Shown in pieces: positions 34,122-47,939 of a stretch of DNA of 56,000 nt (position 1 is its first letter; each line of letters begins with the position of its first letter). Position numbers and translations under genes: made by a program. Origin of the DNA: Glandiceps talaboti (Eukaryota; Hemichordata; Enteropneusta; Spengelidae); NCBI RefSeq assembly GCF_964340395.1, contig NC_135556.1, positions 23,844,223 through 23,900,222 on the forward strand, given 5' to 3'. The notes below the pieces were generated by a model, which was not told the origin of the DNA, searched no databases, and saw only the letters and a program-made list of their open reading frames with translations.

Positions 34122-34927
34122 GTAAGTCCACATCACGATTTCTACACTTTCGGGGGTCATTTCTCCAGTTCTCAATAAATCCTGGCTTGTGTCCATACTC
34201 TCTGAGAAATGAATATGGCTGTATGAATCCTTAAAATCATTAAAAACTGTATGATTTACATGTAAATGTTCAGGAACATGGTTATTTTTTTAGTGCAGCT
34301 TATGCGTGATATGTGAAGGTGATATGTATGTTACAAGGTGAATGCTGCTAGCTTCTAAAGGTGTCACAGTGCACTACTCTGCGTGGGTGTGTGCATTACA
34401 TGTAATATCGATGTCTGTATTCTTCCATTCTTTGCAGAGGCCTGACAGTTTTCACGACTATTTAATTCTTCAAATTATTCGTTCTACTCTCTCTCTACGT
34501 GTAGTATATTCTACTGTTGCTGTAAATAGGCCTGGAATATGTATTTCGACCATTTATTCTTCAACTATTCAATTTATCTCAGTGGTGCCGTTGTCCAAAC
34601 AAGAACTTTGATAAAATGCACAGATTAACCGAAACCGTCGTGAATATTAGACTGTCTTTGGTTTATTAAAAAATACAGACCCCTAAACATTGAAAACATT
34701 ACTGAATGCGTTATTGAGTATCGGCAAATAAGCCAACATAACCTTTCGAGTGACGCCAATTTGACAACATATCAAGTGTGCAGTTTTAATTCGTTTTCTA
34801 ACAATCTCAATTGAGGTATTCCCATCAATAAAACATAATTAACTATCTCATTTTGGAAAGGTTAAGAATCATGTGAAACTTTTCATTTCCTTCATAAAAT
34901 TTTCATGTTAATTATTCTACTAATCAC

Positions 34928-34985
<58 letters not shown>

Positions 34986-35070
34986 TGACTGACTGACTGA
35001 CTGACTGACTGACTGACTGACTGACTGACTGACTGACTGACTGACTGACTGACTGACTGACTGACTGACT

Positions 35071-35124
<54 letters not shown>

Positions 35125-36889
35125 TATAGACTGAGAAAAAAGACAAAGCTTGGCCCACTATAATGAAATGGGGACAAAGATCGGATAATACACCACGAGT
35201 TTTTAGTCGACTGACTCTCTAAAGCCCAGGCCTGCTGGAGCGTTGTCTAAATTCCGGAAGCTTGCGTGCGTCGGTCGGGAATAAGAATGAAAAAGATTTA
35301 ATAAGGTGAAAGGTAAACACGCTTCGATAGCTAGTCATTCGACGGTTTCAGTCTTTTTGTATACCACATCTGTCATTTGCACAACTAAGGGCAGTCTTAG
35401 TACGTCTTGTTTCTGGATTCAAGATAAATCTAAAATCACGTGAAAGAAATCCGACAGATTTGAACATCATTATTGCTAAGTTGCGTATCCTATAGTTCCG
35501 CCCCCCTGGTGATCACCTTTGTAATAGAAACCATAGTCCGTTCTGACACCAAACCTCTTCCATCTTGGCACTCATAGGCGAAACTTTGAAAATAATGTTC
35601 CATTTATAAAAAAAAGAAAAAAGAATCAGGAAACAGAAATACGACAACTTGAGTGATAGTGACCCCATTTATTTGTCACATCGATCGAAAATCTTAGTTC
35701 TGGTTAAAGGTACTGTGAAGGTATTTATGTGCCAAGAACCTCAAGTGTCCAGAACGAGTGGAGAAATTTACAATGCATTGTACGTTTCACGGCCGACTGC
35801 ATCAACGACTTGTGTGTGCATTTCACATGAAATATGGGAAAATTTCCTCTTGATGATAGGGAGCGAACATGAATTTCGCATTAGTGTAAGATAAGTTACC
35901 CAATTTCCCCCGACACAGCAGATTGACTCGGGCAAACAAAAGCCGACCTATTCAGCATTTCGATTTAAATTATTCCATTGCGCAGTGCTTTTCCCGGGGG
36001 TTATACAATATTCACTTTAATTTCCTCCTTGTCATGGTTATTCCCAATGTATTCGTCACGTCATTCCAAGAATGCATGATCCCATCGCTGTAAATTGATC
36101 AATGATAGTTCTTTAAGCGATTCTATAAATACATTATAGTTGATGTATCGTGATTCTCGTTTTACTGGTAAGCTATTTCATCCTACATGTCCATAGACTT
36201 GTGTAAAACGCCACTGACTGCCGCAACCTGTCCATATCGAATTCGTAGGTGACATGAAATGTAATTATAATAACTAGGTTAATTCAACTTATATAATGAA
36301 AAAAATATTATATTTACTCGAGTTGAAATTAAAGTTTGGGGACGAAAAGGTAGTTTGTTTTGATGGAATGTTCACTATAAGGCTTATATTGATAATATAT
36401 TGGGTTGACTGTAAAGAGGATAGAAATGTTGCTATCATCCATAATATTACAGATGCGTAACCAATTTACCCCTTCACTGTCATTTCCGCCTCCCCCATAA
36501 CTTTTTATTTTACACAAATACACACCCATATACACAACCCCAACTCCCCGACTCTACCGTGTAGTTGGTAAGGTTGAACTCGGCCTCAGCTTATCGCCTT
36601 TGTGTTAGGAGGATGGGTTAGGACTAGGTCACAGCATCTTAAGTATATCTGCATCTCGTGAACTTCAATTACGAAATGTCACAATAGTAATTTGAGAATG
36701 CATCCACTGCTTTGAAATCTCGAAAAACGTCGAAAACGTCAATGCAATGTGTGTCAGAGTTTGAATATATATTATATATAGTATATATATTATATATTAA
36801 TCGTATGTTAGTAGTATACTCGATATTACACATTATGATGTTTCTCCCTTTTTAAACATTATTTTCTTACATATCTTTTATCTAATCAG
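34122..36889 (+). other. FGF intron 2, about 2.8 kb
   Basis: From GTAAGT to TCTAATCAG. Contains the GA/CTGA/CAGA microsatellite at 34934-35124 and an AT-rich palindromic patch near 36760-36800. No other gene is recognised; the frame at 35649-35894 is unsupported. Confidence 0.8.
34934..35124. repeat. (GA)n-(CTGA)n-(CAGA)n compound microsatellite
   Basis: GA run to about 34976, CTGA units to about 35071, then CAGA units. Confidence 0.95.
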
Positions 36890-37186
36890 CAAAAGAAGTC
36901 GCGGAACTGTCATTTCAGTGAAGGCATGGACTTGAGTCAGAGATACAACACGTATTCGTCGGTCAAGTATCCTCCACCGAGGCCGAAGGGAAAATCACGC
37001 AAGAAAAAGTCTAGAAGACGAAAAGCTAGTAAATATTACGTAGCCTTAGATTCGAGAGGACACCCTATGGAAGGCCCTGATACCAGGCTCGAGAAAGAAC
37101 ACGTACTATTCCTCCCAAGGTTAGTGCGTGATGAGGCGGCGATGAATGCTGCAAGAACTTATCTTTCACAGGACACGACGGAATGA
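36890..37186 (+). CDS. Fibroblast growth factor, final coding exon 3
   Basis: The acceptor TCTAATCAG|CAA opens in phase 0. Residues 156-182 read QKKSRNCHFSEGMDLSQRYN then TYSSVKY: the conserved cysteine (C162) and the YNTY-S block of FGFs. Residues 183-203 are a proline and lysine/arginine insert (PPPRPKGKSRKKKSRRRKA), longer and more basic than in most family members. It is followed by KYYVALDSRGHPMEG, the YVAL and G-x-P-x-x-G heparin-site turn, and DTR...VLFLPRLV, the C-terminal trefoil strand. A short tail ends at TGA 37184-37186. The insert could add heparan-sulphate or nuclear-import affinity, and K-S-R-R within it resembles a proprotein-convertase site; both are inference. A downstream AATAAA at 37849-37854 is a possible poly(A) signal. 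Confidence 0.92.
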   Translation, partial: QKKSRNCHFSEGMDLSQRYNTYSSVKYPPPRPKGKSRKKKSRRRKASKYYVALDSRGHPMEGPDTRLEKEHVLFLPRLVRDEAAMNAARTYLSQDTTE

Positions 37187-40100
37187 ACTGAGAACCTTTT
37201 TTGTGTTATTTACATTACTTGAACGTGTATTCAGCATTATTTTGTGAGATGGACGTATCAAGAGAGGACTTGCAGCGTCTCGTCGATTTACATCCAAAGT
37301 TTCCACGAGTGTCGCCTTATACTGTGATAGCGTGGTTACCATGGTAACAATCTCCCAGAATGTATTAGTGATAAAAGATAGAAAAGTGTTACCTGGCGAC
37401 ATTACGGAAGTAATATTTGCTCAAATGCACCGGCTATTGTGTATCAATTTAAGGTAGATTTTTTTCTCAAAAATACAAACAAACAATTTTATAGTTTGAG
37501 TCAACAGACCACGATCCCGTGCGAAGTGAGATGGATACAAATTTATTGGAAGGAAGATGTTTGCAGAATCAGGAACGGAATGTGTCCTATCTAACCTGAT
37601 TGGTGTGTCATTATTTGAAATGAAGAGAGCATTCATACAAAACCTTGGACAACATTACCAGAAACGCTGAAATCAATGATGAGCCGATCATTCCAATTAC
37701 ATTACCATAGCAACGTAGACACTTTCCGCCATATAATTGCTACGTGACACCAGACTCAATTTGGTCAGTTCTAAATTGATGGAATGTACGCCAGTTTTCC
37801 CCTCTTCCCATACTTTCTAATTTCCTGTCTCGGAGACGTGCTGCTATAAATAAAGAAACACACATAACTCGACTTTGGCATAGCAACTGATGCCACAGTT
37901 GAGTCTTAAAAACAGATTCTGAAGGAGAGAGAGAGAGAGAGAGAGAATAATGACCGTGGGGTAGGCGTAGTTTGCCAGGCCCCACCGTTTTGCACCCCTG
38001 TGACTGCAAGATTCTTAGTAATGGTGGCTTGTCTAATTAGGGAGTGATAATGTATTGAGTTGTCCTCGTCATGAACCATCGATCCTCCGGGCTTTACTCA
38101 ACTTTATTGAATGTATGCATCTAATCACTCAGTCCATCCTACGGGGAACCCTCAGAATTACCATGTCTTGAATTATTCAGTACAGGCAAGTACCATTGCA
38201 TATTAGTTTGTCATCTCAGTTTCTCAGGCGAATTGTACCTGGATAACAGCTGTGTGGGGTGTTTCCTGAACAATATAATGTGCAAGTCCCTAAGATTAAG
38301 TCGAGAAAAAAAATCGTGCGTGATTTCGTGACATTGTAATTTTAGACTATTTCATGGAGCGCATTATGCTGTAGTCGTGGACAAGGACAGGAAAGAGAAT
38401 CCAAATTTGGACGCAGCCATTGGCCCATTTTACCCACGTGATATATATAATACAACGAAATCCAAGAGCCAAGCAAGCAGAAATGTGTGATGGAATATTT
38501 TGCTCAGTGACATGTAGTTTCTCTTCAACAACTGGGGAAATCAGTGATTGTTGACTGAGATGCTGGATCAATTTCAATGTAGATTATAATAAAAAATCAT
38601 ACATCTTCAAAGCTCAGAAACTATTCAATTTTAATGAACTGCTTGTTAAACTGAAGTCTGTAATATGTAAATAACACTGATTTCGATTCATTATTGTAAA
38701 TTAAGATTTCAGACTTTAATTTTGAAATAAGGGTTTATCCATATACTTATGACTTGTTCTACGCCTAGAAATCTCAGATATTAACAAATAAAAATCACTT
38801 ACACAAACGCAACAGCCAATCCAAATACTGTGATACGTGTACATGCAAATTTTATGAAATATTAACATGTAATTTGCATTAAGTGTCTTCTCAGGAATGT
38901 GAGTTCCAATCATTTGCAGCCATCACTATGACAACATGCCGGTAAACAGCATTCACTGGGAAAAAACGCGGAAGGATTGCCAGAATTATTTGCTTGGTCG
39001 GATTGCAAACCGTGTGGGAGCACTGATAAAAGCAGTATGTCCTCTAAGCCTATGTGATGCGCCACTGCTGACGCATAGCAATTTCTTGTGGCACACCAAA
39101 ATTTGGTGTTCCCCCATCCCTTACTATGTTCTGACTCACAAGAAAGTCACCACCACCACCGCCGCCGCCGCCAACAACAACAATAACAACAACCCCAAAG
39201 AAAAAAAGAAAAAAAAAAGAAGAAACAAATTTTGCCTTTCATTAACGAAGTGCCGCGATGTTGCATCAGCAACCTGTGGGTCAGTTGAGACATAATAAAA
39301 AACAGGGACATAGCTAGACGCTCTATTTTGTGAGATAAAGTATGTAAACACGTTAATCATGGTAACTTATTCGATAAATAATCTAATGTATTTATTAATG
39401 AATTCCTACACTTTCTAGTGAGCGCATGCGCGTTTTATTGTTGGCTCGTCAGGGTATGCATCCGACATCTATTCACATGATATGTATATATGTTATAGTC
39501 GTTATTATGAGAGACAATGTTTAGTAGGGGAATTAGATAATATATTATAGTTCTTAATCCAGTGTTATTGTATTCATAATTATTTAATATGTACAGTGCA
39601 ATGTGTTATCGTCAACCCCCCCCCCACAAGTGTTCGTTAGACATAGATATTTCGACGTAGACAATTCATAAATGGGAATTTAGCTAGAAAGCCGACGATT
39701 AATATGCAACTTATGATTTCCTTTTGCTGTTTATTCTTGCGGAAAGTTATTTATGAAAGAATAGGGACAATATGGATGGGAGGGTGTTACTTCATTTATG
39801 TAAATAATAGTTCAACTTTTCCACCCGTCATTTCCAATGCCAACTAAAATAACAAAACTCGATCAAACAAACAAACAAACAAACAAACAAACAATAGATG
39901 ATGGATGACCCAAACTACCAACAACCCTCCTTTTGAAAATGTTTAAGTTCAAGTAACACCATGTAATCAAATGAAGCAGGATTATCATTATAAGGTATCG
40001 ATCAAGTGTGACGTCACTTTCAAGGAGGGCAATAAATGAAATATCGTACCCAACGTAAGTTCATTTTATAACGATAACAGCCCTGACCAATCAAATGTTT

Positions 40101-43100
40101 GGTTATCTTCAGTAAACGTATTGTTTTCAAATAACGAAATTGTTTATTAGTTCAATGTACTGTGGCAACCACCTTCGATTCCATAAGAATTGTCAATGTT
40201 TGAAACACATTTAATCAAAATGTCTTCGCGTAATTGAAACAATTTTTTAAGAAGTAGTGAAAATGCCGCCGTGACGAACTGTATTTTCCGGTACGTAATT
40301 TCCGGTATAAAATGATAAATAGTGTTATCGAAATCGTACTGTGATTTAACGTAGTGGAAGAAATCGCGGATGAACTTTAACGTTCGTGAACAGTCCAAAA
40401 TAATAATAAACCAATCGTCACTGCCTACACATGGGAGACCTGTCATAACGTTTTACACCCTCATAAATTTGTGCACTTACACAGACAAAAATAATCATAT
40501 TCATGTTCGTGTTTCTATGACAACTCTGACTAAGAATTATAATGATCGTATGCATGGAAACTGTCCAATTCTACTTTATTTCACAGTACGAACGCTTTAA
40601 TAGTGGTGTCTCGAACAATTCTCTTATATTTGATTTCAATGGTGAAATTTGTTTTTAAAATTCTTATATCATGGCTGGAAAGGTTTTCCCTATTCCTTCT
40701 GTACATAACATAGATATATATATTTTTTTTGCATTTTGCTTGTAGGACGATAGAAAACTCCAATATGTAGTTTGTCTTTATTAAGATATAAAGTTTTTGT
40801 TGAAAAATGCAATTATTTTTAAACGAGAACTGTGAGGAGATGTAAGTTTCTGTGTGAGTATATGCTCAACACTTTGTTCACCTTTTTATTTGAAATAAAG
40901 TGTATTAAACTATTTTCAAGAAACTGGGTCTGTTTCATTGAATTCATCTCTTCTCGTTTATACCCCAAGGCGTAGGCTGGGATTTGAAATTCGTGTGTGG
41001 AATGCATATGTAGACGAGTGATAAATCTGCAGCAAGGTCAAAAGAAACTTGCCCACAGCCTGGCTTATTGTACTGTTACCACAGTTACAGCTTACTACAC
41101 CACTCTATCTTAGACCCAATTACACACTATATAGTTCGCTGGGCAGTCGACATTGAGGTTTGTGTGTTGAGTTCGTCCATTCAAAGCAAGAGAAGGGTAT
41201 CGTCATAGTAACTAATTAGACGGCCACAAGTTTGAAAGTATTAATTGTCATTAATCTGCAAGAATTCTCTATAAAGTCTTGATTATATTCAACAAGACGT
41301 TTATCGGTTTTGATATCCTACGCTACAATTCACGGATCTGACAAAAGTGGTGAACCGTGAGAGAGTTTGCACTTACTAGTTGCTGTATTTTACATCTACT
41401 TTAAGATATATACGATCACTAAAACGAATACCTGTCCATTTCAAGAGCGCAATGTATATATCATTAGTTCTCGTCAACTTTCAACTGTAACGTTACGATT
41501 GAAAATAAGCAATACAGGTGAAATATGAATTATTTAGGGTAAAGGGGAATTGAAATGTAGCGGGCATTGCTATTTATAGATGCATAAATATATTTTAAAC
41601 CTGTATCCATAAACATGACAAACCCATGAAAAAAACGTTGCTTTCTACTCTGTGTGATGAGAGGGATGAAATCACAGTAGTTGTGCTTTGCAAATTACTA
41701 GTAAAAAACTGATGGGGTATTAGACACGGGTTTAGCTATAAAATAACATTGGCTGTACCATACACTGTATTTCTTTGAGTTAGATAGGTTGAGTGGATAT
41801 ATGGACGCAATATGTGGTGAATGCACGAGGTTCTGATTTCATTCAATATACATACACAGTATCAATTTCTTCTGTACTTTGTATTGTGAATACTTCCTCG
41901 TTCTATTTTTGGTGAAAAGGTGCTATTTTTTTCTTCAGACTAAATATATCCTCTTCCCATCCATGCGATAATATATTTTCCTACGTGAGGTACTTGAGTG
42001 TACATTAAAGTCTTACACTCCATATCAAATACTTCCAAGGTTTGTCAGTAGCAGTATTTCACTCACAAGTCTAGTCTCTTTGGCTAGCATTTAATCTGTC
42101 AATAACATGAAATATCAATTGTCAATAAAAAATACCAGAAAAAACCCTGTCCATCTAAGTGATGATAATTTTCCGTGTTGCTTTAATGTGTAAGGGGTGT
42201 CAATGTAAATGGCAAACAGATTAACATCACTTTGTTATATTTACAGAGTAGATTTCAAACAACGCCGACGTTTATTATCGTTTCGTGACATTTATAACAT
42301 TACCCCTCATAAATATGAATATCACACACAAATAGAATACATAATTCATATCATATGTATAATGTATATCATAGATATATACATATTTATAACTTTACAA
42401 TGGGATTCTGCCTATAAATAATATCAAACCACACATTTCTAACCTAAATATTTCGACGAGACTGAGGGGTGGAGGCAAAGGAAAGGGGGTGTTAGGAGAA
42501 GAAGAGAAAAAAGAAAGAGACAAAGAGGAAACGGATAGAGCGACACAGGTACGCAGGCAGACAAACAAACAAACCAAATAGACAGAAAACAGACAGAGAG
42601 GCGGAAAGCAAGACGCCGATGATGATGAGAAACACAGCTGTGTATCTTAAAATATCCGTAATGTAGAATAAATTTATAACTTGGCTGTCCATGTACTTTG
42701 GCACGATGACCGTGTCAATGATATACACTGCATATGAATTCTTATGATGTGGGAGGGGCACGGAAACCAAGCCCGTGTTCAAATGTGTTATTGGATCACA
42801 ATTATGGAAGAGTGGGTGGTCGCCGGATATCTAGATATATAAGGATGATAAAATAAAAAACCCAAATTAGGTCGTGTAGTACTTGATCACCTATCAGTCA
42901 AAAACAAGAAACATGTTATAAAATTGCCTGATGTGTTCTTTAAATAGGGTTCTCGACTGTTAATCAAAATTTAATTATCTGATCAAATAACTTTTAATAC
43001 GATGGAATTGATAATATTTGTTCGGTCAATGCATGTCAATATATGAAATTACTGGGGTGGACGGACACTTAATTTTATTGAAGCCGTTGTTGAAATAGTA

Positions 43101-43175
43101 GAAAGGTGTTGGTGCTATATAATGTTTTACAACCCCGATATTCAATAAAATCAAACATACACATACGCATACAGA
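37187..43175. other. FGF 3' flank and intergenic DNA, no further gene recognised
   Basis: AT-rich. AATAAA at 37849-37854 may end the FGF transcript. Short (GA)n at 37925-37946, a CCACCGCCG/CAACAA patch at 39149-39190 and (ACAA)n at 39867-39893 are present. Frames at 38936-39295 and 40147-40446 lack recognised motifs. Confidence 0.4.
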
Positions 43176-43176
43176 T

Positions 43177-43360
43177 ATGTATGTATGTACGTACGTACGT
43201 ACGTACGTACGTACGTACGTACGTATGTATGTATGTATGTATGTATGTATGTATGTATGTATGTATGTATGTATGTATGTATGTATGTATGTATGTATGT
43301 ATGTATCACAGTGTACGTACGTACGTACGTACGTATGTGTATGTGTATGTACTGTATGTG

Positions 43361-43421
<61 letters not shown>

Positions 43422-43450
43422 TTCTGTCTGTCTGCCTGTCTGTCTGCGTG

Positions 43451-43482
<32 letters not shown>

Positions 43483-43655
43483 TGTATGTATGTATGTATG
43501 TATGTATGTATGTATGTATGTATGTATGTATGTATGTATGTATGTATGTATGTATGTATGCATGTATGTATGTATGCATGTACATGTATTATGTATGTAT
43601 GTATGTATGTATGTATGTATGTATGTATGTATGTATGTATGTATGTATGTATGTA

Positions 43656-43698
<43 letters not shown>

Positions 43699-43780
43699 TT
43701 GTTTGTTTGTTTGTTTGTTTGTTTGTTTGTGTGTGTGTATGTGTATGTGTGTGTGTGTGTCTGTCTGTGTGTCTGTGCGT
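43177..43780. repeat. 600-bp compound tetranucleotide array
   Basis: Successive tracts of (TACG)n, (TATG)n, (TACG)n, (CTGT)n, (TATG)n, (CTGT)n, (GTTT)n and GT-rich sequence. The frames on both strands (up to 258 codons) are translations of this array. Confidence 0.97.
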
Positions 43781-44159
43781 AGTAGTTTCCACATGGTAAC
43801 ACGCTTTCAATTCTTATTTTGTTTTCCAGTAGTCAATATGTTGATTGTATTTTAGTGTGTGAATTTAATATGTACATTAACTAAAAGCAGGTATGGGAAT
43901 TGTCCATTCTAGCTATCGTTACAATATTTAGTTATTTTGTATGCTAGTACATGTTTTACAGGGCTCCTCTGTTGAAATAAATTGTGATAATTCGTTAAGA
44001 TACAATTTCGAATTTTGAAAGATGGTTTGAATTATTCAAAGAACATCCCCAAAGAAAAACATTAAATGTATAACCATAATTATATTTCTAATAGCCATGT
44101 TCTAAAGTGCTGGAATATCATATTATATGTACATGCTTCTGACTATGTATATTGGAATT

Positions 44160-44176
44160 ACACACACACATGCACA

Positions 44177-44250
<74 letters not shown>

Positions 44251-44340
44251 TGCACATACATACATACATACATACATACATACATACATACATACATACA
44301 TACATACATACATACATACATACATACATACACACACACA
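44160..44340. repeat. (CA)n-(TACA)n microsatellite
   Basis: CA dinucleotides to about 44245, then TACA tetranucleotides. Confidence 0.97.
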
Positions 44341-44344
44341 ATGA

Positions 44345-46640
44345 GGTGGGTAGTGTTCTCAGGTACTAAGTAGGCCATGGCACAAGATGTACGGGTACAG
44401 CGAGCTGATTTTAGTAACGCCAACGCCTACGACGCCTAGCGCCTCATTACAGGCTGTCAGGTTTCTCCTTGATGTGTGTACACTTATCGTCTGTGTGGGC
44501 TACAGCCTAGGCCTCTTATTTAATGACTGTGACACGACAACCAGCTAGTTTAAATCCTACCCCGTATGGAACAAATGAACCGTTACATTCACTCTATCTA
44601 TAAATAACACGTCGTCTGCAGTTCCCGACCACCTGGTCGAAATAACTATATAATGAAAATGCTTCTTGAATCTGGAGATTCGTATATATTTTATCCGAAC
44701 TGGATACATGTTTTATGATAAAAATAGATAAATGAATGAATTCCACAGTTCTATCTATTGAATTGACATTATTTGCCCGCCATGGTGTGTTTTCGTACAG
44801 TACTGTACAAACCTGAGCACCTTTTAGCATTTGAAATGTCAATTTGATATTGCTTTATAGTGAAGAAATTGGATATAACGCTTGATTGATTGAATGGCAA
44901 ATCAAATACACACGAAGGTTCCGCTTCTACATCTTGTGAAGATAAGAAAAAAATAAGCAGCAAACAAACAACACAAACAACATGAAAATCGAGGTACGTT
45001 AAAATGAACTATAAATGGTTTTGAATTTACTATAATATATGTATAATTGAATTCCAGGGCAGTGGCATCAGTCTTTTTCTATATATGTTTAACCTTTATC
45101 GTACCGTAGTTTCCCGCCCACACGATTTCAACAAATTTTTGTTCGTCTGCAACATTATTCCATATTTAAACTAGGTTGTGGACTAGAATGATGATAACAA
45201 TCCTTATTAATAAATAAATGTGAAAAATATATTCAAAAGTAACATATTCATAGAGATTCCATATGTTTTTTTTGCATGTTTGATTATGAGTAGTTAGACT
45301 TGTGAATCAGTCATTTGGCAACAGCACGTATTCTAGGAATATTTCATTAATGAATGATTTGACGTGTTCTTCATGCATCCGTCAACGCACAGCAACCGTC
45401 ATTTTTGACATTTCTACAGTAACTACATTGTGTAAACGTACAACCCTGAAGTATGATTCAATAATTATGCATGTCCAAGCGACAAACGGTCGCCATTTAC
45501 AGTCTGTTTAAAAGATCGCGTTACTGACGGGTCACTGACTGTTAATTCTTTCTCGCTTTTAATCCAATTTTTTATTTTTCAACGGAGTCGTTTTACTGTA
45601 AAGGTTAAACATTTATGACGTGTATGTAATGGGTGCATGCTGACCTTAGTGATTGCTGCTCTGGAATAAAATCATTTTTTTACCTGGTATAGAATTGTCA
45701 ACAATAATGATAAAAATAGAGCTCGAGGTCTCAAAGGGACTCTACGTGAATACACGTACTAGTAACAGATACCCTTTGATGGAACGCCGATAACACAGAA
45801 ATACAACATGAAAACTTCATATTTTCAAAGTTGCCGTGAGGATATTGACCGCAACTTGATCATTATATACATACGGGGACTCTGCTTCTCCTTAAAGACG
45901 AGCTTTTGTTTAGTACATAGAAAACCATTACGAAGGTCAAACTTTGAAACAAGGAAGAGTGAAATAAACTATAGCACAGACAACGACAATAATATAACCA
46001 AGACACAGACATGCACTGGTAAACTTTGAAAGAAAAAGGCGATCGCAAGCAAAATGCTTGTGAAAGCTCACCTTATTGACATGGCAGGTGACTTGTGAGG
46101 TCATAGACGGTGTCTATGGTAGGCTTAATCAGCCGTGATGTCATACTTTATAACAAACCAGGCGTAGATAGGTAGACGACAAATTCGACGTATCCTTCTT
46201 GTCGTCTGCTTATAAAACTTTCACTCAGAAATTGTGTTCTTGTTTTCAGCGACAGGTGAGAACTCTACACGCCACAAGAAAAAAACTACTTATACTTCAA
46301 CTTTCTGAAACTTTACCTTAAACTTTGCCTACGTGTAATCTAAGATAGGACTGGATAATTATTTATATTGCATTTCTTTAAAAAAGGTAACTTGGGAAAT
46401 AAAATGTGACACTGAAAAGCACATAACATTCGTGGTTGAACATTGCATGTACATGTACATGAATTTGTTTTTGTCCAGTTTAAAAAAGAAGTTATTTTAT
46501 TTGTTGTCACCTTTGTTGTACATATGGGTTTATTCGATGTCGATATCAACATTGGCATTCCTTTGATCTCCTTGTTTATACTATTTCAAATGTTTAATCT
46601 TTTCTTTAATATCTTTTCAATCAACTAATCAATCAGCCAC
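44345..46640. other. Intergenic, nothing recognised
   Basis: AT-rich, no supported coding frame, RNA gene or element. Confidence 0.4.
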
Positions 46641-46649
46641 TTAACCACT

Positions 46650-46800
46650 TAACCAACCAACCAACCAACCATCCAACCAACCATCCAAGCAAGCAAGCAA
46701 GCAATCAATCAAGCAATCAAGCAATCAATTCACCGGTCAGTCAGTCAGTCAGTCAGTCAGTCAGTCAGTCAGTCAGTCAATCAGTCAGTCACTGCCACTG
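46650..46800. repeat. (AACC)n, (AAGC)n, (AATC)n, (CAGT)n patchwork
   Basis: Four short tetranucleotide tracts in succession: CAACCAACC near 46650-46680, AAGC near 46687-46702, CAATCAAG to 46730, and CAGT near 46737-46790. Confidence 0.9.
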
Positions 46801-47017
46801 TCAATCAATGTATTTGTCTGTACTGTTGCAACAGGTGGTTGTACACCGATTTACTTGTACGAACGTTGGGGGCGTACTTACCGAACTGCTACGTCTGGTA
46901 TGAAATTTGAAGTTTAGTCTGCGATCTTTGTCTTTATATAGAGACTTTTTTTTTTAAATAAATTTTTGTGCTGGGAATTCCTCCCAGCGACTTTCTGTTA
47001 TGCAGACAAACACACAC

Positions 47018-47106
47018 AGACAGACAAACAAACAAACAAACAAACAAACAAACAAACAAACAAACAAACAAACAAACACACAAACAAATAAACAAACAAA
47101 CAATAC
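47018..47106. repeat. (ACAA)n microsatellite
   Basis: Preceded by CACAGACAGA and interrupted near 47075-47090 by ACAC/AATA variants. Confidence 0.95.
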
Positions 47107-47830
47107 AAACACAAATGCTACAGAGATCCATTCGGGTTTGGGACTACGTGACAGGGCTATATTGCACGCTCTATATCACGTTGCTGTGGAACTGTCAAGG
47201 CTTTCCCAGTCAGTCCACAGGCTATCCCAGAGTCACCCAAGCCCGGCAAACATCAAACATAGCACCTGTGGGCTCCGTGTGAGTAATCATCTCTGACTTT
47301 TCGCGTCATTACTCCAGGAGTCCCCCCAAATTCGCACTCGTCTTGTTAGAGACTTCTTATGAGAGGGGGTGGGGGTTGAGAGGAGGGCAAAATGTTTTTA
47401 ATTGAAAGTGAATTTGAAAAAACCTAGCAAACTACCTGCACGCTATAGTTTTGTTGTGCGAACGGTTATATACTGGCATTTCGAATTTAGGTGTCAAGTG
47501 AAGTTACAGGTGAAGAGAAGTAATGTCACAATCAGTGATCTGATAGATACTTGTCAATTTGATTTGACAATCGTATTCAGAATTTCAGAGAAGTTAAATA
47601 TTTGAATGGCATCAAAAATTAATTTGAAACTGAGATGTAAAGTGGTACAAGCGAGAACAAAAATAAACACGTCAAGCAGATGGGGCTTTAAAGGGGCACA
47701 CTACTCTAGTAGAAAGAAAGGCATTTTAGTAAACTTGGGTTCAGGAGAACATCACATCACATCACATACATCACGCAATTTCCAAGGAACATCGAATTGA
47801 AATTACGATCCATTGCTGTCTCATGTGAGA
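47107..47830. other. Intergenic, nothing recognised
   Basis: Two adjacent short frames (47402-47605 and 47606-47800) show no motif. A CATCACATCACATCACATACA-type patch lies near 47751-47770. Confidence 0.35.
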
Positions 47831-47939
47831 CATGCATATGCATTAAATGAACAATAAATATTCATGACTACTAAGTGTTTATTACCTTCAGACAAACAGT
47901 CATGAATATTTATAGGTCAACTAATATATATGCATGTAT
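47831..47939. repeat. Inverted repeat, ~60-bp core hairpin, extended arms
   Basis: ATAAATATTCATGACT at 47854-47869 is an exact complement of 47898-47913 around a 28-nt loop. Outside it, CATGCATATGCATTA pairs imperfectly with TAATATATATGCATG, extending the arms to about 45-50 nt. Could be a miniature element or an RNA hairpin. Confidence 0.7.

Noticed and set aside
38936-39295. 119-codon frame containing LGRIANRVGALIKAV
   Set aside because: The second half is a low-complexity T/A/N/K run from a CCACCGCCG/CAACAA patch, and no domain is recognised.
40147-40446. 99-codon minus-strand frame
   Set aside because: Chance-length frame in AT-rich DNA with no motif or splice context.
43026-43855. Frames of 144-258 codons on both strands (HTYIHTYI, MYVCMYVC, RQTDRQTD)
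   Set aside because: Pure tetranucleotide repeat translation; same for the arrays at 3.5, 33.0, 44.2, 48.7 and 52.6 kb.
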